Shown here: positions 9,029 through 15,810 of the stretch, in pieces
How positions within the stretch are numbered: position 1 is the stretch's first letter
Layout: every line of letters begins with the position of its first letter
Assembly: GCA_964403795.1 (NCBI GenBank)
Contig: CAYOHP010000075.1
Span: forward strand, 1-31,059
Length of the DNA stretch: 31,059 bases
Direction of reading: 5' to 3'
Origin: CAYOHP01 sp964403795 [NCBI: uncultured bacterium]
GTDB taxonomy: Bacteria; Muiribacteriota; UBA6191; CAZXTJ01
The notes under the pieces: generated by a model
What the model was told of the DNA's origin: nothing
Databases searched by the model: none
What the model saw: the letters and a program-made list of their open reading frames with translations, nothing else
Position numbers and translations under genes: made by a program

Positions 9029-10659
9029 GGCGGAATCCGGCGGTGGGCCTCGCGGGGGTGCTGGCGGTGGCGGCGTCCCTGCCGATGTTGGCCGGAGCCG
9101 CCGAGACCATGGTGGCGCCCCGGGTCCCGGTGGAGGCCGACCTCGACGCCCTGCTCTTCGGGGGGCGGCTGCCCAGCGAGGACTTCCTCCGCGGCTACGT
9201 GCTCCAGGAGTTCGGGTGGAGCGAGCTGAATCTGCTGGGTCGGGATCCCGGGAAGGTCGAGCGCCGGCGGCAGGTGGAGGACCGGATCCGGGACCTCGAG
9301 ACCCGCCTGGTCGCCCATGCCCGCCGCCGGGGACTCGTGAAGGACGCACCGGCCCGGGCTGCCCGCGAGCCGCAAGGCGGAGGCTCGCTCGATCGGGCGG
9401 AGGTCCCCAGGGAGACGGGCCCCGGAGAGGACCGGCTCTACCTGGTCGAGACTGCGCCGACCCGATCCGGCGACCCCAGGGTTCCCTCGGGAGGCAGGAT
9501 CCTGGGGCCGGGGACGATCGACGACCGGGTCTCGGATTCGGGTACCGAGGGGATCTTCGGCGGCGCCGCCGGACCGGCCTATCTGCCCAGGGGACGGCGC
9601 AGAGCCCTGGGAACGCCTCCCCCCTCCGACGCTCCCACTGGTGACCGCTCTGCCACCTCGAGTGCGATCTTCCGGGCGGAGGCGGGGACCGACGAGCTCA
9701 CCCGCTGGGAACGCGCCAAGTACTGGATCCGACGCCTCTTCGAAGCCTACGTCCGCGGCGATCTGCCGGGGGTCATGCAGTGCCTGAGCCGGGACTTCGC
9801 CCAGGACGCTTCGATCTTCCGCAACGCGGTCCTGGAGGACTTCCAGAACGACGGGAACATCAACGTCGACGTCGAGCTCCTCGAGTACCGGATGTCCTTC
9901 GATAGCCTGATCGCCAGGGTGGGCTGGAACCGGGCGGCCGTCCGGCTGGCGAACGGGACCGCGCTGGCCGCCCAGAGCGGGGAATGCGAGATCGTCTTCG
10001 ACCGCCACCATCGCATGCGCTTGAAGATGCTCCGGGGCCAGATGCCGGTCGGCCTCCGGGATCCGGAATGGGTGCGCCAGGCCGAAGCCGGCCAGCACCA
10101 GTCGGGATTCCCGGGAGGCGGAGGCGGAGGCGGCGGAGCGGTGGTGGTGAACGGACCGACCGTGGTCCTGAACGAGGGAACGGGTCAGGACCACCTCCGC
10201 ATGAACCTGGAGACGGGTTCGGTCCAGGTGTACGACCCCTCCAGCTGCGCTCCCAATTGCACGGCCTTCCCGATCGACCTCACACTGGGCTTGAACACCT
10301 GCTCGGCGTTCCTCGACTTCCTGGTGCTCCAGGGCGGGCATCCCCTGAACGCCAACCCTCCCTACGGACCGCCGCCGGCCCTCGGCCAGTGTGTCCCGGG
10401 ATCCGTGGTGACCGACTTCGGGGACGTGATCGCCGGGTCGCTCGGCATCAGCGACAACTTCAGCACCGGGAATCCGGTCGCCGGCGAGACCGTGGTCTAC
10501 GCGCTCCAGACCGCGGAGGGGAACTTCGCGCTGGTCGAGTTCGTCCTCACCACCCTGGTCGGAGGCTGCGGCTCCGCCCAGATCCAGGTCCAGACCCGGT
10601 GGTTCCTCGGGGGTGCCTCGCCCGGGGGCGTGGGGACCGGCACCTCGAGCTGCCCCTGA
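9025..10659 (+). CDS. Exported NTF2-like domain protein B
   Basis: A 544-residue protein. Its GTG start overlaps the FecR2 stop by 4 bases (GTGA), with a purine-rich GGGGAGGGGG just upstream, so it is translationally coupled to FecR2. Signal peptide at about 1-27 (ending AGAAE). Residues 30-110 are a charged helical region absent from protein A, followed by a Gly/Pro/Arg-rich linker. The NTF2-like core at about 224-347 is clearly paralogous to protein A (shared WIRR, FAQD, SIFRNA, VELLEYR and SGECE blocks). A run of glycines at about 364-371 leads to a Cys-rich C-terminal region with at least seven cysteines that ends in Cys-Pro, as protein A does. The extracytoplasmic location and Cys content suggest disulfides. 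Function unknown. Confidence 0.77.
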   Translation: MRRNPAVGLAGVLAVAASLPMLAGAAETMVAPRVPVEADLDALLFGGRLPSEDFLRGYVLQEFGWSELNLLGRDPGKVERRRQVEDRIRDLETRLVAHARRRGLVKDAPARAAREPQGGGSLDRAEVPRETGPGEDRLYLVETAPTRSGDPRVPSGGRILGPGTIDDRVSDSGTEGIFGGAAGPAYLPRGRRRALGTPPPSDAPTGDRSATSSAIFRAEAGTDELTRWERAKYWIRRLFEAYVRGDLPGVMQCLSRDFAQDASIFRNAVLEDFQNDGNINVDVELLEYRMSFDSLIARVGWNRAAVRLANGTALAAQSGECEIVFDRHHRMRLKMLRGQMPVGLRDPEWVRQAEAGQHQSGFPGGGGGGGGAVVVNGPTVVLNEGTGQDHLRMNLETGSVQVYDPSSCAPNCTAFPIDLTLGLNTCSAFLDFLVLQGGHPLNANPPYGPPPALGQCVPGSVVTDFGDVIAGSLGISDNFSTGNPVAGETVVYALQTAEGNFALVEFVLTTLVGGCGSAQIQVQTRWFLGGASPGGVGTGTSSCP

Positions 10660-10774
10660 GAAGGACGGGGAGGCGATCCGGAGGCGGTCGTCCCGGGAGG
10701 ATGTGTCCGGGTCGAGTGGTCCTTGGGCTTCGGTCGCGGGGCCGCCATGCCGATCCTTGGAAGCGAACCCGAGC

Positions 10775-11353
10775 ATGCGCTCCCATCCTTCCTCCAGCCC
10801 TGCGTCGCTCCCCCAGGATCCCTCCTCCCGCCGGACCCTCCCGGTGCTGGCGGGGCTCGGTCTGGTCGCCCTGCTCTTGACGGGGCGCGTGGGGACCGGG
10901 CCGAGGCGGTCCTTCACGGTTCCTCCGGTCCCGGGTCCCGGGCCGGTCCTGTTCCGGGCCGAGAGGTCCGGCCAGGTCGAGCTGCCCAAGCGGATCCGGA
11001 CCGGCTTCACCCAGAACGCGACCCGGGTCCTCCACGCCCTCTCCACCGCCTTCCAGGAGGGATCGGTCGAGGACTTCGCCCGGCATCTCGACGTCGACTA
11101 CGAGTACGACTACCACCGGATGCTCCACGATCTCGAGGCGTATTTCGCCCAGAACGATCGGATCTCCCTGGGGATGGAACTGCGCTCGGTGGAGCCGCTG
11201 CCTTCCGGCTTCGTGGCCGAGGTGCGCTGGCAGAAGACCTTCCGGATCCGGAAGACGCACCACCAGGTCCACGAGGAGGGCGAGGCCCGCCTGGTCTTCA
11301 CCGGGGAAGCCTCCCCCCGCCTCCGGGCGGTCCGCGGCCAGATGCCGTTCTAG
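10775..11353 (+). CDS. Membrane-anchored or exported NTF2-like protein C
   Basis: A 192-residue protein, third member of the NTF2-like set. I place the start at ATG 10775, just before a Ser/Pro-rich leader and hydrophobic segment (about 23-40, [16 protein letters not shown]); in-frame sequence upstream is open but looks non-coding. The remaining 115 residues (about 74-192) form a single NTF2-like fold: a helix containing [20 protein letters not shown], then strands ending [11 protein letters not shown], which aligns with the LLRGRLPF and LRGQMP strands of A and B. It lacks the long N- and C-terminal additions of A and B, so it may be the minimal version of the module. The ribosome binding site is weak (GGAAG about 12 bases upstream). 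Confidence 0.68.
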   Translation: MRSHPSSSPASLPQDPSSRRTLPVLAGLGLVALLLTGRVGTGPRRSFTVPPVPGPGPVLFRAERSGQVELPKRIRTGFTQNATRVLHALSTAFQEGSVEDFARHLDVDYEYDYHRMLHDLEAYFAQNDRISLGMELRSVEPLPSGFVAEVRWQKTFRIRKTHHQVHEEGEARLVFTGEASPRLRAVRGQMPF

Positions 11354-11377
11354 GAGGCGAAGCCCGCCCGCGAGCGA

Positions 11378-11389
11378 ACCCCTTGGGGT
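11378..11389. terminator. Small hairpin after the NTF2-like cluster
   Basis: The palindrome ACCCCTTGGGGT sits 25 bases after the stop of NTF2-like protein C and 95 bases before ribBA. It is short and lacks a T-tract, so it is only a candidate boundary between the envelope cluster and the riboflavin genes. I see no FMN riboswitch (RFN element) in the 131-base gap. Confidence 0.25.
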
Positions 11390-11484
11390 GAGCTGCAGAC
11401 GAACCAGCCTCGCCCTTCCCCAGGTCCGGCCCCGGGAGGTAACGTATCCCCACCCGGATCCGGGCTCCCCGAGAGACCGCCGGT

Positions 11485-12882
11485 TTGGAGGTCGACCTGA
11501 CACGCCGCGGCTCCCAGGGCTTCGACACCATCGAGGCGGCCGTCAAGGACATCCGGGCCGGTCGCATGGTGGTGGTCCTCGACGACGAGGATCGCGAGAA
11601 CGAGGGCGACCTGGTGATGGCCGCCGAACGGGTGACCCCCGAGGCGATCAACTTCATGGCCCGCCATGCCCGGGGCCTGATCTGCGTGCCGCTGACCAGG
11701 GACCGACTGGACCAGCTCATGATCCCGTCCATGGTCCCCGACAACACCGACCAGCTGCAGACGGCCTTCACCGTCTCGGTCGATGCCAAGAAGGGCACCA
11801 CGACAGGGATCTCGGCGGCCGATCGGTCCGCCACCGTCCGGGCCCTGATCGATCCCTACACCCGTCCCGAGGACCTGAGCCGGCCCGGACACATCTTCCC
11901 GCTCCGGGCCCGGGAAGGCGGGGTGCTGGTCCGGGCCGGGCACACCGAGGCCAGCCTCGACCTGGCCAGGCTCGCGGGCCTGGCGCCGGCCGGGGTCATC
12001 TGCGAGATCATGAGCGACGACGGGACCATGGCCCGGGCTCCCGAGCTGCACCGCTTCGCCCGGCACCACCGCCTGCGGATCGTCACCATCAAGGACCTGA
12101 TCCGCTACCGGCAGGCCCGCGAGAGCCTGATCGAGAGGGTGGGGGAGTGTTCCCTGCCCACTCGGGCCGGGACCTTCCGGTGCCTCGCCTATCGGTCCCG
12201 GCTGGACCAGAAGCATCATGTGGCCCTGGTCCACGGGGAGGTGTCTTCCTCCACCCCGGTCCTGGTAAGGGTCCATTCCGAATGCCTGACCGGGGACGTG
12301 TTCGGGTCGCTGCGTTGCGACTGCGGGTCCCAGCTCGAGGCCGCCCTCGATCGGGTCGCGGCCGAGGGGGCCGGGGTGGTGGTCTACCTCAGGCAGGAGG
12401 GCAGGGGGATCGGGCTGGTGAACAAGATCCGGGCCTACGCGCTCCAGGAGGAGGGGCTCGACACTGTCGATGCCAACCTGAAACTCGGATTCAAGCCCGA
12501 CCTCCGGGAGTACGGGATCGGGGCCCAGATCCTCCGGGATCTCGGGGTCAAGCGAATGGTCCTGTTGACCAACAATCCCAAGAAGCTGATCGGCCTCGAG
12601 GGGTTCGGCCTCGAGGTGACGGGACGCCAGTCCCTCTCGGGCGCCCGCCATGCCGCCAACGAGCGCTACCTCGCGGCCAAGCGCGACCGGCTCGGACACC
12701 TTCCCGAGGTCCTGGGGGAGCCGGTCGAGCAGCCTCCCCCAGGGGCCGTTGCCGCCCGGAGGCGGTCCGCACGCAGGTCCGATCCAGGCCCGGCACCCGG
12801 GCCGGAACGGGCAGGGGTCGCAGCGCGGGAGGGACGTTCCCGGTCCAGGGGCAAGACGACGAGGAGGAGCCGCGATGGGTAA
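11485..12882 (+). CDS. ribBA: Bifunctional 3,4-dihydroxy-2-butanone-4-phosphate synthase / GTP cyclohydrolase II
   Basis: Supplies both precursors of riboflavin in the cytoplasm: ribulose 5-phosphate to DHBP, and GTP to the pyrimidine branch. About 465 residues. The DHBP synthase domain (about 10-210) has the acidic metal-binding motif [11 protein letters not shown] at 33-43. The cyclohydrolase II domain (about 215-405) has zinc ligands C267, C278 and C280 with the same 11/2 spacing as E. coli RibA, and the RQEGRGIGL loop. A basic 55-residue tail follows. The start is unclear: TTG 11485 has no ribosome binding site, whereas GGAGG at 11487-11491 is ideally placed for a CTG at 11497. The end overlaps ribH by 8 bases. 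Confidence 0.96.
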   Translation: MEVDLTRRGSQGFDTIEAAVKDIRAGRMVVVLDDEDRENEGDLVMAAERVTPEAINFMARHARGLICVPLTRDRLDQLMIPSMVPDNTDQLQTAFTVSVDAKKGTTTGISAADRSATVRALIDPYTRPEDLSRPGHIFPLRAREGGVLVRAGHTEASLDLARLAGLAPAGVICEIMSDDGTMARAPELHRFARHHRLRIVTIKDLIRYRQARESLIERVGECSLPTRAGTFRCLAYRSRLDQKHHVALVHGEVSSSTPVLVRVHSECLTGDVFGSLRCDCGSQLEAALDRVAAEGAGVVVYLRQEGRGIGLVNKIRAYALQEEGLDTVDANLKLGFKPDLREYGIGAQILRDLGVKRMVLLTNNPKKLIGLEGFGLEVTGRQSLSGARHAANERYLAAKRDRLGHLPEVLGEPVEQPPPGAVAARRRSARRSDPGPAPGPERAGVAAREGRSRSRGKTTRRSRDG

Positions 12883-13345
12883 GGTCTTCGAGGGAGGGTT
12901 CTCGGGCCAGGGTTTCCGGTTCGCGATCGTCGCCGCCCGGTTCAACGACTTCATCACGGGTCGCCTGGTGGCGGGAGCCAAGGATGCCCTGTCCCGCCAT
13001 GGGGTGGACCTGGCCGAGGTCGACGAGGCCTGGGTGCCCGGGTCCTTCGAGATCCCCCTGGCCGCCCAGCGCATGGTGGCGACCGGGAGGTACCACGCGG
13101 TGCTCTGCCTGGGGGCGGTGATCCGCGGGGCGACGCCCCACTTCGACTACGTCGCGGCAGAGGCGGCCAAGGGCGTGGCCCGGGTCGCCCTCGATTCGGG
13201 CAAGCCGGTCATCTTCGGGATCCTGACCACCGACACCATCGAGCAGGCGGTGGAGCGAGCCGGTACCAAGGCGGGGAACAAGGGCTGGGACGCCGCCATG
13301 ACGGCCCTCGAGATGGTGAACCTGGTCCGCAGCCTCGAGGCATAG
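12875..13345 (+). CDS. ribH: 6,7-dimethyl-8-ribityllumazine synthase
   Basis: Condenses the RibBA products (after reduction, deamination and dephosphorylation) into the lumazine precursor of riboflavin; family members assemble into pentamers or icosahedral shells. The protein has 156 residues, the usual length. Family motifs are visible: ARFNDFIT near the N-terminus, the VPGSFEIPL loop, the substrate-binding [14 protein letters not shown] segment with its His, and [14 protein letters not shown] 12875 has GAGGAGG at 12861-12867. It overlaps ribBA by 8 bases, so the two form a coupled rib unit; ribD and the riboflavin synthase gene are not in the window. Confidence 0.96.
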   Translation: MGKVFEGGFSGQGFRFAIVAARFNDFITGRLVAGAKDALSRHGVDLAEVDEAWVPGSFEIPLAAQRMVATGRYHAVLCLGAVIRGATPHFDYVAAEAAKGVARVALDSGKPVIFGILTTDTIEQAVERAGTKAGNKGWDAAMTALEMVNLVRSLEA

Positions 13346-13383
13346 GACACGAAGCCCGCCGTATCCCCTGGATCCGGCGCGTC

Positions 13384-13403
13384 CGGCAGCCGGCCCCCTG
13401 CCG
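13384..13403. terminator. Hairpin between ribH and the porin gene
   Basis: CGGCAG (13384-13389) pairs with CTGCCG (13398-13403) around an 8-base C-rich loop. It lies in the 83-base gap between the rib genes and the next operon. There is no T-tract, so it may be a terminator or simply chance pairing in GC-rich sequence. Confidence 0.25.
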
Positions 13404-13428
13404 ATGGTGGGACCGGAGGTCCTCAGGG

Positions 13429-15051
13429 ATGCGCCGAGTCCTGGCCGTCGCCCTGGTGCTGGCGGGGAGCATGCTGCTGGCCCAGGTCCCGCCCGTCCGG
13501 GCGGAATCCGGCGGCGAGCCGGACGAGAGCGGCGCCCCGGGCCTGGAGCGCATGCTCGTCCACGTGCTGGCCCGCGGCCTCCATGTCGTGGTCGGTCTAG
13601 AAGGTGGCCGGGTCCAGGTGGTCGAGGCCTCCGATCCGGCTACCGGCGATCCCGCCGAGGTCCCCCGGGACATCCTGGACGAACCGGGCCGCGAAGTCTG
13701 GGTGGTCGCCCAGGGGCGCAAGACCCGGATCCGGTATCGCGACGGGAACGAGATCGAACGTCGCACTTGGGACCGGGGCTCCGGCGAGGAACTCGACCCG
13801 GATCTCCACCTGCTGCTCCCCGAGAGCCTGCGGGGCCCGCTGATCCCTGAGATCGCGGTCCCCGAGGCCGAGGCCGTGGTCGAGACCGGATCGGTCGGGG
13901 CCGCCATGCCGGCGGCCGATCTCTTCGGCGACTCCCTGGGAGGTCTGCTGGCCGGGCGGGCCGACGAGGCCACCCCGCTGCGCTGGGGAGGGTATGCCGA
14001 GGTGCTCCTCATGAACGGAGAAGACGGCCCGAGTCCCCACGTCTTCGATTCCGGGTTGAGCGGCAATCGAGGGCTCGAGGTCCGGGAAGGCGTGCTCCAT
14101 CTGGATGCCTACATGGGCGACCAGACCCGGTTCTTCGGCCAGATCCGGGCCGTGCGCTTCAACAACTTCGACCTGCGGGTCGCCATGCTGCAGATCGGGG
14201 ATCCGTCCGGACGCCACTGGAGGCTGGGGCGCCAGCATCACCCCTTCGGCAGCTTCGTGCTCCGGAACCTGGCGGACCGGAACCCCGTGTACGGATACCC
14301 CCTGGGCTACTCCTACCGCTCGAGCCTGCGGGCCGACCAGGCGCCCGCGGGTCTGGCCGCCATCCAAGCGGCGCGAGGAGGCGGAGGAGGCGGGGCCGGG
14401 ATGTCGCATGCCGGTCCCGCCTTCTACCAGACCTACATGCTCTACAGCATGCCGGTCGGGGACACCGGCCGTTTCACCTTCGGGCTCCAGAACGGCTCGC
14501 TGGGGGCCAACGAGAACGTCACCCGCAACGACGCCTTCGGGCTGATCGGGCAGCTGACCTTCGACCCGAAGCCCTCCTGGCACTTCGGGGCCAGCGCCAG
14601 CATCGCGCCGTACATGACCAGCGGGGCGACGGGTCTGGCCGCCGGGGAGACGCCCGAGGACTTCGACCAGACCCTGATCGGGCTCGAGCTGCGCTACTCT
14701 CGCGGCAGGTTCCGGGTCGATGCGGAGCTGATGTGGAACGACTGGGAAGTCTCCTCGAACGCGGGAGTGCCCGAGCTCGGGTCCTTCTCCTGGTACCTGG
14801 AGGGAGTCTGGAACCTGCGTCCCAAGCTGTTCACGGCCTTCCGGTACTCGGAGATCACCTTCGACGACGTCCCCACCGGGGCAGGGACTTCCGCTCCCTG
14901 GGACTTCGATGCCGACCGGCTCGAGGTCGGGTTCGGGTACCGGCCGACCCTGAACCTCCTGACCAAGCTCTCGGCCCAGTTCAACGGGACCGAGACCAAT
15001 CCCGAGCCCGAGGCCGACTCGGTCGTCCTCCAGGTGATCGGGAAGTTCTGA
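13429..15051 (+). CDS. Porin-like outer-membrane beta-barrel protein
   Basis: A 540-residue protein with ATG 13429 and GGAGG at 13415-13419. Signal peptide at about 1-25 (ending PVRAES). Residues 30-180 form a soluble, charged N-terminal part. From about 185 the sequence is a run of amphipathic strands with aromatic girdle residues (for example WGGYAEVLLMN, YQTYMLYSMPVG, WYLEGVWNLRPKLF), a glycine-rich loop near 320, and a C-terminal end VVLQVIGKF with terminal Phe. This supports a porin-type barrel. The conserved-looking RLGRQHHPFGSFVLRN segment may be a pore or ligand region. The cupredoxin gene begins 3 bases after the stop, so the barrel and the copper-type protein are likely made together. 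Substrate unknown. Confidence 0.8.
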   Translation: MRRVLAVALVLAGSMLLAQVPPVRAESGGEPDESGAPGLERMLVHVLARGLHVVVGLEGGRVQVVEASDPATGDPAEVPRDILDEPGREVWVVAQGRKTRIRYRDGNEIERRTWDRGSGEELDPDLHLLLPESLRGPLIPEIAVPEAEAVVETGSVGAAMPAADLFGDSLGGLLAGRADEATPLRWGGYAEVLLMNGEDGPSPHVFDSGLSGNRGLEVREGVLHLDAYMGDQTRFFGQIRAVRFNNFDLRVAMLQIGDPSGRHWRLGRQHHPFGSFVLRNLADRNPVYGYPLGYSYRSSLRADQAPAGLAAIQAARGGGGGGAGMSHAGPAFYQTYMLYSMPVGDTGRFTFGLQNGSLGANENVTRNDAFGLIGQLTFDPKPSWHFGASASIAPYMTSGATGLAAGETPEDFDQTLIGLELRYSRGRFRVDAELMWNDWEVSSNAGVPELGSFSWYLEGVWNLRPKLFTAFRYSEITFDDVPTGAGTSAPWDFDADRLEVGFGYRPTLNLLTKLSAQFNGTETNPEPEADSVVLQVIGKF

Positions 15052-15053
15052 GC

Positions 15054-15782
15054 ATGCGAGATCTTCGCTCCGCCGTCCGCCCTGGTCGAGCTCCTCGGGT
15101 CGGACTCGTGGCGCTGGCCTGCCTCGCCTTGGGGGCCCTCCGGAGTCCGGCCGGGGATCTCGAAGGGACGATCCGCGTCGTCACCCCCGTGGTGCGCAAC
15201 ACCAAGCCTCGGGGAGGCGATGCCTACGGCCCCGGCTCGACCCCGCAACCGGGTCATTCCCCGGGAGGCGAGGGGGCAGGCCCCGGCCCCAGTCCCGCCA
15301 CCGAGAACGAGAACGTGATCCTGTTCCTCAAGGAGAACGTCCCGGGTGACTTCCCACCACCCTCGACCCGTCCGGAGATGGCCCAGGTCGACGCCAACTT
15401 CATCCCCAGGGTCCTGCCGGTCCTCGTCGGGACCACCGTCGAGTTCCCCAACCGGGACTCCATCTACCACAACATCTTCAGCTTCTCGAAGACCGCCACC
15501 TTCAACCTGGGTCGCTTCCCGAGGCCGGAGTCGAGATCCCACCGCTTCTCGGCCCCGGGCCTGGTCCGGGTGAACTGCGACATCCACGCCCACATGCTGG
15601 GCCACATCCTGGTCCTTCCCCACCCCTACTTCGCGACCCCAGGGAGGGACGGGAGCTATCGCATCGGGAAGGTGCCTCCGGGTTCCTACAACCTGGTGGC
15701 CTGGCACGATACACTTCCTCCTCAGGTGAGGCCCGTCACAGTGCCGGCCTCAGGGGTCCTCCGGGCGGACTTCCAGTTCTGA
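15054..15782 (+). CDS. Exported cupredoxin-like protein with C-terminal carboxypeptidase-regulatory-like domain
   Basis: A 242-residue protein with a signal peptide (about 1-36). A Gly/Pro-rich linker (about 50-85) precedes a plastocyanin-like domain (about 88-195). Candidate copper ligands are H139 (YHNIFSFS), C175, H178 or H180, and M181 in NCDIHAHMLGH. The C-terminal part (about 195-242) has the GSYRIGKVPPGSYNLVAWH pattern of a carboxypeptidase-regulatory-like beta sandwich. This two-part architecture is often labelled methylamine utilisation protein in databases, a name with little functional support. It starts 3 bases after the porin and ends 28 bases before the second cyclase, placing it in a barrel, periplasmic metal protein, sensor-cyclase operon. 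Copper binding is inferred from motif only. Confidence 0.82.
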   Translation: MRDLRSAVRPGRAPRVGLVALACLALGALRSPAGDLEGTIRVVTPVVRNTKPRGGDAYGPGSTPQPGHSPGGEGAGPGPSPATENENVILFLKENVPGDFPPPSTRPEMAQVDANFIPRVLPVLVGTTVEFPNRDSIYHNIFSFSKTATFNLGRFPRPESRSHRFSAPGLVRVNCDIHAHMLGHILVLPHPYFATPGRDGSYRIGKVPPGSYNLVAWHDTLPPQVRPVTVPASGVLRADFQF

Positions 15783-15810
15783 CCCGGCGCCGAGGAGAGG
15801 AGACCCGCCC

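Noticed and set aside
11354-11484. FMN riboswitch before ribBA
   Set aside because: None of the conserved RFN element segments is recognisable in the 131-base gap.
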